In this document: positions 1 through 5,999 of the stretch, in pieces
Position numbering within the stretch: position 1 is the first letter of the stretch
How the letters are laid out: each line of letters opens with the position of its first letter
From: Candidatus Zixiibacteriota bacterium
Lineage (GTDB): Bacteria; Electryoneota; B3-LCP
Assembly (NCBI GenBank): GCA_003599535.1
Contig: QZKQ01000132.1
Span: 1 to 42,670 of the forward strand
DNA: 42,670 bases
Reading direction: 5' to 3'
Notes under the pieces: generated by a model
What the model was told of the DNA's origin: nothing
Databases searched by the model: none
Seen by the model: the letters and a program-made list of their open reading frames with translations, nothing else
Program-made: the position numbers and the translations under genes

Positions 1-383
1 GCGTCGAAATCGGTGCGAAGGGCGTAGAACTGCTGAGCCCCGGTGGTATCCCAGCGGGCCACCAGGGTGTGGTATATCCCGGTGCCGACGGTGGTGTAGA
101 CCTGGGCCTGGACTTCATAGTCGGTCAGGTTGATGGTGCCGGCCAGGGCGGTGCCCACCCCGCCCCCGGACAGTTCATTGCTGACCTTGCCCACCCAGCC
201 GTCCCCCGAGGGATTGCCGGTGACACTCTGCACCCCGATGGTGTTGCCGGGGGTCCAGGGGTCGAACCAGTTCAGGCTGGTGGTCCCGCCGGTGAAGTAT
301 TCCGCGTACAGTGTATCCAACTGCGCCCCGGCGCTGCCGGCGCACAGGAGGATCACAAACAGGTAGAGGGTGACGCGCTTCAT
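1..383 (-). CDS. Secreted protein, 5' part only (runs off left edge)
   Basis: This reading frame is absent from the ORF track because its stop codon lies outside the window. From ATG at 383 the minus strand stays open to base 1 (127 full codons). It begins with a typical Sec signal peptide, MKRVTLYLFVILLCAGSAGA, with likely cleavage before QLD. The mature part is rich in Gly, Thr, Trp and Asn, with alternating stretches such as INLTDYEVQAQVYTTVG that look like beta-strands of a jelly-roll (LamG/sugar-binding-like) fold. That fold is a guess and the function is unknown. A strong sigma70 promoter lies about 80 bases upstream and AAAGG precedes the ATG. The signal peptide, promoter and codon pattern make the gene very likely real. 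Confidence 0.75.
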   Translation of the reverse strand, partial: MKRVTLYLFVILLCAGSAGAQLDTLYAEYFTGGTTSLNWFDPWTPGNTIGVQSVTGNPSGDGWVGKVSNELSGGGVGTALAGTINLTDYEVQAQVYTTVGTGIYHTLVARWDTTGAQQFYALRTDFD

Positions 384-467
384 GATCGAACCTTTCTGCT
401 GGGAGGAGGGGGATAGCCAGGGCACCGCTGCACCGTCCCGGATCCGGTATGGCTGGGTAACACCTAT

Positions 468-496
468 AGTATAATAAGTTGTTAAGGTACAGTCAA
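468..496 (-). promoter_or_regulatory. Sigma70 promoter of the secreted-protein gene
   Basis: On the minus strand, TTGACT (bases 496-491) is followed after exactly 17 bases by TATACT (473-468). Both hexamers differ from consensus at one position. The predicted transcript starts near 461, giving an untranslated leader of about 78 bases before the ATG at 383. Confidence 0.75.
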
Positions 497-585
497 CAGG
501 AATGCTGCAAGATTCGCATGGAGATCGCGGGGAAGGTGGCGGGAGAGGCGGGGCAGTCGTTCTCAGTGACTGCCCCCAAATGCCG

Positions 586-610
586 CGCCCCCGAATTTGA
601 TTCGGGGGCG
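586..610 (-). terminator. Hairpin downstream of msrBA, probable terminator
   Basis: CGCCCCCGAAT and its exact reverse complement ATTCGGGGGCG form an 11-bp GC-rich stem with a 3-base loop, 55 bases past the msrBA stop. No clean T-run follows on the minus strand (CGGCATTT), so termination may be partial. It separates msrBA from the independently promoted secreted-protein gene. Confidence 0.5.
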
Positions 611-664
611 GGGAAAAGCGGAGCAAGCCGGTTCCCGGATCAGCCGGGGGGCGGGCGTACCCGG

Positions 665-1729
665 TCAGAACCGCTTGGTGTAACCGTGGCAGTAGGGGGT
701 GTGGCCGTTGTTCAGGTAGTAGTCCTGGTGGTACTCTTCCGCTTCCCAGAACTTGCCGGCCGGGGCGATTTCGGTGGCCACCTTGTAGCCTTTTTCCTTC
801 AGGATTCCCACCAGCTTGCGGGCGATCCGCTCCTGTTCTGCATCCACGGTGAACACAGCCGAGCGGTACTGCTCGCCCACGTCCGGCCCCTGGCGGTTGA
901 CCTGGGTGGGGTCGTGAATCTCGAAGAACTGCCGGGCCAGGGTCTCGTAGTCGGTGACGCTGGAATCGTACACCACTTCCATGGTTTCGGCGTGGCCGGT
1001 CTTGCCGGAACAGACTTGCTTATAGGTGGGATTTTCCTGGTGCCCGCCCATGTATCCCACCGCGGTGGAAAGCACCCCGGGGATCTGCTGCAGGTAGTAT
1101 TCCACTCCCCAGAAACAGCCGCCGGCGAAGTACGCCTTCTGCGCTTCGGCCGGGCCGGAGGCGGGCTTCACACTCTCTTCGGCGGCGGGGATGAATTTCA
1201 TGGAGATGGAGTTGACGCAATGGCGCACGTCCCTGGCGGTGAAGCCCTCCCCGGTGAAGACGTGCCCCAGGTGCGCGCCGCAGTTGGCGCAGATGATCTC
1301 CGTGCGCTGGCCGTCGGCGTCGGGGACGCGCCGCACCGCCCCGGGGATCTCATCGTCGAAACTGGGCCAGCCGCAGTGGGATTCGAACTTGTCCTGGGAA
1401 CGGTACAGGGGGGCATCGCAGCGCTTGCAGAGGTAGGTGCCCGCCTCCTGGTGTTCGGTGTACTCGCCGGTGAACGGCCGTTCCGTCCCCTTGTGGATGA
1501 TGACCCGCTCCTCTTCCGGCGTCAACGGATTATATTTCATAGCTTTCTCCTGCGATAACATGGTGGAAATCCGGCCCGGATCGGCAGTCGCCCCCGCGGC
1601 CGGGTCATCCCCGCCCGTGGCCGGGGACGGCGCCTGAAGGAAATACCCGGCGGCCAGCGCCAGCAGCGCCAAAGTCAGCAAACCCAGGGCCAGCCTCCGG
1701 CCGGCGCTCCGCCCTCTATTCACGTTCAT
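665..1729 (-). CDS. msrBA: Membrane-anchored methionine sulfoxide reductase, MsrB-MsrA fusion
   Basis: A 354-residue bifunctional enzyme repairing both stereoisomers of methionine sulfoxide. Residues 11-32 form a hydrophobic signal anchor after an Arg-rich start, so the enzyme probably faces the periplasm. The MsrB domain (about 63-182) has zinc-binding CKRC (101/104) and CANC (147/150) and the catalytic Cys171 in RHCVNS. The MsrA domain (about 198-354) has the catalytic GCFWG motif (Cys205) and a C-terminal resolving-type Cys347. The order B then A is less common than A then B. A second Met at residue 64 (MKYNPLT) could give a soluble form. Such enzymes protect against oxidants, which suits an anaerobe meeting oxygen. 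It diverges from the NifX-like gene; I found no clear promoter in front of it. Confidence 0.93.
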   Translation of the reverse strand: MNVNRGRSAGRRLALGLLTLALLALAAGYFLQAPSPATGGDDPAAGATADPGRISTMLSQEKAMKYNPLTPEEERVIIHKGTERPFTGEYTEHQEAGTYLCKRCDAPLYRSQDKFESHCGWPSFDDEIPGAVRRVPDADGQRTEIICANCGAHLGHVFTGEGFTARDVRHCVNSISMKFIPAAEESVKPASGPAEAQKAYFAGGCFWGVEYYLQQIPGVLSTAVGYMGGHQENPTYKQVCSGKTGHAETMEVVYDSSVTDYETLARQFFEIHDPTQVNRQGPDVGEQYRSAVFTVDAEQERIARKLVGILKEKGYKVATEIAPAGKFWEAEEYHQDYYLNNGHTPYCHGYTKRF

Positions 1730-1830
1730 ACTATGGCCTCGAAAAAACTTGTCCTTATTATTATTCTACGGCCGCCGGGTTAAGTTCCAGGCGGCGAACC
1801 GGGTGAATTTTTGGGAGATCAGAACTTAGG

Positions 1831-1859
1831 CGTCTGCTCCCGGAAATCCCGGGCAGACG
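1831..1859. other. Hairpin in the divergent msrBA / NifX-like spacer
   Basis: CGTCTGC and GCAGACG form a 7-bp stem around a 15-base interior rich in CCCGG, in the 259-base spacer between the divergent genes. No T-run follows on either side, so a terminator is unlikely. It might lie in the msrBA leader or be a protein-binding site. Confidence 0.3.
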
Positions 1860-1939
1860 GGCCGGGCCGCAGGTGTATTATCCCGCAACAGTAGCGTTGC
1901 AATACGCAACATTAGCAGAAAAAAACGCCCAAATCCTGC

Positions 1940-1968
1940 TTGACTCTCTGGCAGCGGCAGTTTATATT
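1940..1968 (+). promoter_or_regulatory. Sigma70 promoter of the NifX-like / DsrMK-like operon
   Basis: TTGACT (1940-1945), a 17-base spacer and TATATT (1963-1968). The start of transcription is expected near 1975, only about 14 bases before the ATG at 1989, leaving no room for a normal Shine-Dalgarno sequence, and none is seen. Confidence 0.7.
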
Positions 1969-1972
1969 TAAA

Positions 1973-1990
1973 TTGTGAATATTGTAGCAT
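1973..1990 (+). promoter_or_regulatory. 18-base motif TTGTGAA-N5-TAGCAT at the +1 region
   Basis: TTGTGAATATTGTAGCAT spans the predicted transcription start and runs into the ATG. The first seven bases equal the Rex half-site TTGTGAA. The same 13 fixed bases with the same spacing recur at 23397-23414 in front of the DASS transporter gene. A repressor bound here would block initiation. Confidence 0.4.
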
Positions 1991-2756
1991 GACGATGACG
2001 AAGATAGCGGTGCCGCGTTTCGCGGATGACATAGCCCCCCTGTTCGACGCGGCCCAGCGCGTGGCGGTGTACCGGGCGGATCGCGACCAACCGGTGCTGG
2101 TGGAGGTCATCCCGTTCTCCTCCCCACCCGGCCTGGACCGGGTACGGGCGTTGCGGGAGCAGGGGATCTCCATCCTGATCTGCAACGGGATCGGCAGCCA
2201 GGCCAAGAGCATGTTGCAGACCTGCGGCATCACCGTAATCAACAACGTGACCGGACCGGTCCAGGAGGCGCTGCGGGCCTACTACAGCGGCGAACTCTGC
2301 GGTTCCACCGGCGACCCCATCTTCCAGGTTCCCCCGGTCACCGCGGCCCTGTCCGAACGGATCTACCACGCGCGCAACCTGCTGGCACGCTTCGGCTGGA
2401 AGGTGTCGCCGGGCGAGGGTTGCGCTCCCTTTCCGGTGGACCTGGTGGCGGAAAACCGCTGCCCGGTATGCAAGGGACCCGTTCGCGCCGCGGTCTGCTG
2501 CGGCATGCACTCCCACCGCGTGGACGAGGAAATCCGCGAATTTCACCAGGCCGCCGCCGACCATTTCGACCTCCTGATCTATGCCCTGGCCGCCCCGGTG
2601 GAGGTGGAGAAAACCTGTTTCGAGTACGGCATCCAGATCCTGGATCTGAATGCAGACAACGCGGAAGACTGGTGGGCATACCGCCACCTCCTCCCCCTGC
2701 TGGAAGGCAAAATTCACGGACGAAGGTCCTGTGATACATCCCCGCGGATCGTCTGA
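1989..2756 (+). CDS. NifX/NifB-like (dinitrogenase iron-molybdenum cofactor fold) protein with Cys-rich second half
   Basis: A 255-residue protein. Residues 3-115 match the RNase-H-like DiNase_FeMo-co fold seen in NifX, NafY and the NifB tail: KIAVPRFADDIAPLFDAA at the start, then GISILICNGIG and the ALRAYYSGELC helix. Family members bind metal-sulfur cofactors, and many non-nif members lie near redox enzymes. The second half (about 120-255) carries CPVC (158/161), a CC pair (170/171) with HSH beside it, and further cysteines at 145 and 210, suggesting a metal or Fe-S site. No nif genes are in the window. The gene heads an operon with the cytochrome b/HdrD-like pair 47 bases downstream, so a cofactor or Fe-S role for that complex is a reasonable inference. 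The start at 1989 lacks a Shine-Dalgarno sequence. Confidence 0.78.
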   Translation: MTMTKIAVPRFADDIAPLFDAAQRVAVYRADRDQPVLVEVIPFSSPPGLDRVRALREQGISILICNGIGSQAKSMLQTCGITVINNVTGPVQEALRAYYSGELCGSTGDPIFQVPPVTAALSERIYHARNLLARFGWKVSPGEGCAPFPVDLVAENRCPVCKGPVRAAVCCGMHSHRVDEEIREFHQAAADHFDLLIYALAAPVEVEKTCFEYGIQILDLNADNAEDWWAYRHLLPLLEGKIHGRRSCDTSPRIV

Positions 2757-2803
2757 GGCACAGCGGTGCGCGGGTCCCCTTACGCTAACTCGAGGAAACG
2801 GCC

Positions 2804-3712
2804 ATGACGGTATTCCACATTCTGGCGTACGCCTCCCTGCTGGTGCTGGGGGCCGGGGTAATCGCCCGGATCCTGCGGCTGGCTTCCATGCCGCTGCACC
2901 TGCGCTGGGAGCTCTACCCGGTCCCCCATGAGAGGGGCCGCGCCGGGTACGGCGGATCCCGCCTGGAGGAGGTCAACTGGTGGACTAAATCCCACCGCGC
3001 CGACCATGTGACTGAGCTCCGCACCATGCTGATGGAGATTCTGCTGCTGAAGGGGGTGTGGGAGCACAACCGTCCTCTGTGGCTGAGCACTTTCACGCTG
3101 CACTTCGGCCTGTACCTGCTGATTGGCGAGGCGGCGCTGCTGGTGCTGGGCGGCCTCCTCATTTTGACCGGGGGGGCCCTGCCGCAAGCCCTGGGCGCCG
3201 TCATCCTCGCCCTGGCCTGGGCCGGGTACCTGATGGGCCTCGCCGGTTCCGTTCTCATGCTGGGGCGGCGGCTGTTCGATCCCAAGCTGCGGGCGTTCAA
3301 TTCGTCCGGCCACCTCTTCAACCTGCTGCTGCTGGGCGCCATCCACGCCACCGGGCTGCTGTGGATCGCCGGAGATCCCCTCTACATTTCCCGGCTGACG
3401 GGCTTCCTGGCGGGCCTGGCGGCGCCGGCCGGTCCCTTTAACCTGCCCATGCTGGGCTACTGGCATGTGGGCCTGGTCCTGTTCTTCTTCGTGTACTTCC
3501 CTTTCACCCACATGACCCACGCCTTTGTCAAGTACTTCACCTACCACAATGTCCGCTGGGAAGACGAGCCCAACCTGCCCGGCAGCCGTCTGCAGGAAAA
3601 GATCGTCCGGCTGGAAAGCCAGGCTCCGACCTGGGCGGCGCCGCACATCGGCGCCGACGGCAAGAAGACCTGGGTGGACATCGTCACCAAAACGGGGGAG
3701 GAGAAATCATGA
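2804..3712 (+). CDS. Membrane cytochrome b subunit, DsrM/TmcC/NarI-like
   Basis: A 302-residue integral membrane protein with about five or six hydrophobic helices (near residues 3-25, 98-120, 130-155, 170-192 and 212-235). Histidines in helices (for example TFTLHFGLYLL, GAIHATGLLW and YWHVGLVLFFF) are suitable for two b hemes, as in NarI-type quinol oxidases. The conserved FPFTHMTHAFVKYFTY near the C-terminal end is typical of DsrM/HmcE/TmcC relatives. It would pass electrons between menaquinol and the HdrD-like subunit, whose ATG overlaps its stop (ATGA). GAGGAAA gives a good ribosome site. A separate true dsrM lies at 41137-42147, so this is a second, paralogous complex. Assignment to a named family (Tmc or other) is open because no cytochrome c3 or TmcD partner is adjacent. 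Confidence 0.85.
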   Translation: MTVFHILAYASLLVLGAGVIARILRLASMPLHLRWELYPVPHERGRAGYGGSRLEEVNWWTKSHRADHVTELRTMLMEILLLKGVWEHNRPLWLSTFTLHFGLYLLIGEAALLVLGGLLILTGGALPQALGAVILALAWAGYLMGLAGSVLMLGRRLFDPKLRAFNSSGHLFNLLLLGAIHATGLLWIAGDPLYISRLTGFLAGLAAPAGPFNLPMLGYWHVGLVLFFFVYFPFTHMTHAFVKYFTYHNVRWEDEPNLPGSRLQEKIVRLESQAPTWAAPHIGADGKKTWVDIVTKTGEEKS

Positions 3713-5325
3713 GCCCGACCACACGCAAGGAGCCGCGCCGCATCAAGGACATGAGCCTCCCTTCCGAGCAGGTGGCCCACGTGGAACCGCAGGACCTGGT
3801 GCCGCTGCCTCCGCCCTATGACAAGCTCGAGGAGCAGCCGCGCTTCAAGCCTCTGTCCGATGATTCCCGCGCCAAGCTCGAGGCCAGCCTGGATGACACC
3901 CTCTGCATCGGCTGCCCCAAGCCGGCTTCAAAAGAGGAAGAGGAGCGCCTGATCCAGGCCTTCATCTCCGGGCTGCACAAGCTCTTCACCAAGGAAAACA
4001 ACTGGACCTTCCTGCAGCCCCTGACCCTGTCCATGGAGCACTGCGCCCGCTGCCAGACCTGCGTGGACGACTGCCCCGTGTACGAGGAAAGCGGCAAGAA
4101 CGAGGTCTACCGGCCCACCTACCGCTCGGAAATCCTGCGGCGGCTCTACTTCAAGTACGTCAAGCCGGGACTGCCGGGCTTCCAGACCTTCCAGAACGGG
4201 GGCATCGAGCTGAACTGGACGCTGATCTCCCGGCTGCTGGAGTTGTCCTACCGCTGCACCCTCTGCCGCCGCTGCGCCCAGAGCTGCCCCATCGGGGTGG
4301 ACAACGGCCTGATCACCCACGAGATCCGCAAGCTGTTCAGCTCGGAGATGGGGCTGACGGCCAAGGACCTGCATGAGAAGGGCACGGTGCAGCAACTGGC
4401 CGTGGGCTCCAGCACGGGCATGATCCCGGTGGTGGTCAAGGACAACATCGAGTTCATTGACGAGGACATGACCGACCGCACCGGCATCAAGGTGGAGACC
4501 AAGTGGGACGTGGAAGGCGCCGAGGTGCTGCTGCTCCATAATGCCGGCGAGATCCTGGCCTGGCCCGACAACCCCGGCTGCTTCGCCCTGCTGCTGGATG
4601 CCGCCGGCATCAGTTGGACCATGTCCAGCGACCTGGTGGGGTACGACGGCGTCAACTACGGCCTGTTCTACGACGACGTGCAGTTGGCCCGCATCGCCTA
4701 CCGCCATTTCGAGATCGCCAAGAAGCTGAAAGTCAAGAAGATAGTGATGGGCGAGTGCGGGCATGAGAGCAAGGCCCTGGGCGTCATCGCCGACCGGGTG
4801 TTCCAGGGCATCCCCCGGGAGACGGCCATGACCCTGATGGCGGACATCGTCTTCTCCGGGCGGATCAAGTTCGACCCCTCGCGCAACGATTTCCCCGTCA
4901 CCCTGCACGACCCCTGCAACCTGGCCCGGGCCATGGGGGTGATCGAACCGCAGCGCAAGGTACTGCGCTACCTGGCCCCGCGCTTCCGGGAAATGCATCC
5001 CCACGGGGTACGGAATTACTGCTGCGGCGGCGGCAGCGGCTTCGCCATCATGTCCCAGTTCAATTTCCAGGACTGGCGCCTGCAGATCAACGGCCGCCGC
5101 AAGTTCCGCCAGATCCTGGAGGCCTTCCAGGACACCGACCTGACGTCCAACGACCCCAAGTACGTCTGCGCCCCCTGCTCCAACTGCAAGGGGCAGATCC
5201 GCGACCTGTTCGACTACTACGGCGCCAAGGAGAAGTCGGGCCTGCACTACGGCGGACTGGTGGAACTGGTCGTCAACGCCATGGTGGACCTGAAGGAGCC
5301 CTTCATCAACTGGGAAATCATGTAG
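3709..5325 (+). CDS. HdrD/DsrK/TmcB-like iron-sulfur subunit
   Basis: A 538-residue cytoplasmic Fe-S protein. Two 4Fe-4S ferredoxin motifs are complete (C112/115/118-C122P and C183/186/189-C193P). A CCG-type domain follows, with HDPCN (Cys403), CCGGGSG (438/439) and CAPCSNC (487/490/493), the pattern that carries the non-cubane catalytic cluster in HdrD-class heterodisulfide reductases. An N-terminal extension has two cysteines in LCIGCPKP (66/69). Together with the upstream cytochrome b subunit it forms a DsrMK-like quinone-linked module. Its natural thiol/disulfide partner is unknown; DsrC trisulfide or another small disulfide is possible by analogy. The start codon overlaps the upstream stop, indicating translational coupling. 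Transcription ends at the hairpin 20 bases downstream. Confidence 0.88.
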   Translation: MSPTTRKEPRRIKDMSLPSEQVAHVEPQDLVPLPPPYDKLEEQPRFKPLSDDSRAKLEASLDDTLCIGCPKPASKEEEERLIQAFISGLHKLFTKENNWTFLQPLTLSMEHCARCQTCVDDCPVYEESGKNEVYRPTYRSEILRRLYFKYVKPGLPGFQTFQNGGIELNWTLISRLLELSYRCTLCRRCAQSCPIGVDNGLITHEIRKLFSSEMGLTAKDLHEKGTVQQLAVGSSTGMIPVVVKDNIEFIDEDMTDRTGIKVETKWDVEGAEVLLLHNAGEILAWPDNPGCFALLLDAAGISWTMSSDLVGYDGVNYGLFYDDVQLARIAYRHFEIAKKLKVKKIVMGECGHESKALGVIADRVFQGIPRETAMTLMADIVFSGRIKFDPSRNDFPVTLHDPCNLARAMGVIEPQRKVLRYLAPRFREMHPHGVRNYCCGGGSGFAIMSQFNFQDWRLQINGRRKFRQILEAFQDTDLTSNDPKYVCAPCSNCKGQIRDLFDYYGAKEKSGLHYGGLVELVVNAMVDLKEPFINWEIM

Positions 5326-5344
5326 CCTCCCCCCCGAAATGCAG

Positions 5345-5380
5345 AAGGGGACGGTTCACTGGAACCGTCCCCTTATTATT
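5345..5380. terminator. Perfect 13-bp hairpin terminator between convergent operons
   Basis: AAGGGGACGGTTC, loop ACTG, then GAACCGTCCCCTT and ATTATTTT. It ends the plus-strand DsrMK-like operon and may also stop the long minus-strand operon ending at 5469. The GGGGACGGTTC core resembles a palindromic repeat I recall from many anaerobe genomes, so it may be a dispersed element used as a terminator. Only one copy is seen in this window. Confidence 0.8.
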
Positions 5381-5468
5381 TTCTCCTGGCGCCGTCCTGG
5401 GACCCCTCCGAATAACTCTCCCAGGGGAAATAAATTCGGAGGCCATCCGAAGCGTTTTCCCGGGTGAA

Positions 5469-5999
5469 TCACAGCACCGTGGCGATGACCTCGTTCAGCG
5501 CGTCTTCCACGTACACCACCCCGACGATCCGGTCGTCCTTCATCACCGGCACGAAGGTCAGGTCGTGCTCGATCATAAGGTAGATGGCCAGCAGAATGGG
5601 GTCGTTGTATTCCACCATGATCTGCACCGGGGTCATGAGTTCGCTGATGGGGCGTTCGATGTGGTTCTTGATCTCCTGCAGGCCCTTCTCCGCGGAAAAC
5701 CCCAGGCGGCTCAGGTTGGGATCGGACTTGGTGGTGGGGTACGACGAGGCCAGCTCTTTGGTGCGCCCCGGTTTGCCTGGATTCAACCCCCGCAGGATGT
5801 CCTGGCGCTGCACGATCCCCAGGAACAGCCCCTGGGCGTCAAACACCAGGATGATCCAGGGGGAGCATTTCTGGGCGCTGCGCTGGGCCGCCGCTCCGCC
5901 CAATTCCGCCAGCGCCTGGCGGAGAGTGAACCAGTGAGGAATGTAAGGGAAGGACTCCAGCGGCAGCATCAATTCACCCGCGCACTTCATTCTCATCAT
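5469..5999 (-). CDS. CBS-domain pair protein
   Basis: A 176-residue protein with two CBS motifs (about 10-70 and 110-170; ILVFDAQGLFLGIVQRQDIL and FVPVMKDDRIVGVVYVEDAL). CBS pairs sense adenine nucleotides or other small ligands and regulate partner proteins. I chose the ATG at 5999 because AAGGAG stands at the right distance before it; the track start at 6020 has no such site. The gene overlaps the end of the PEP-synthase-like gene by 26 bases, implying coupled translation. It shares length, layout and the N-terminal motif ELMLPL with the CBS protein at 19476-20030, so the two are paralogues at either end of the same cluster. It may report energy state to the transporters or the kinase-like enzyme. 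Confidence 0.85.
   Translation of the reverse strand: MMRMKCAGELMLPLESFPYIPHWFTLRQALAELGGAAAQRSAQKCSPWIILVFDAQGLFLGIVQRQDILRGLNPGKPGRTKELASSYPTTKSDPNLSRLGFSAEKGLQEIKNHIERPISELMTPVQIMVEYNDPILLAIYLMIEHDLTFVPVMKDDRIVGVVYVEDALNEVIATVL

Noticed and set aside
479-496. TTGTTAA half-site near the secreted-protein promoter as a Rex box
   Set aside because: The right half (CAGTCAA) matches TTAACAA only at three of seven positions, and the sequence is explained by the -35 and spacer of the promoter.
1873-1890. Possible NifA upstream activator TGT-N10-ACA before the NifX-like gene
   Set aside because: The spacing is 11, not 10, and the promoter is of sigma70 type without a -24/-12 element. No other nif gene is present.
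3709-5325. Naming the HdrD-like gene dsrK
   Set aside because: A full dsrMKJOP with its own dsrK lies at 39530-41155. This copy has a different N-terminus and a CAPCSNC motif, and lacks JOP partners.
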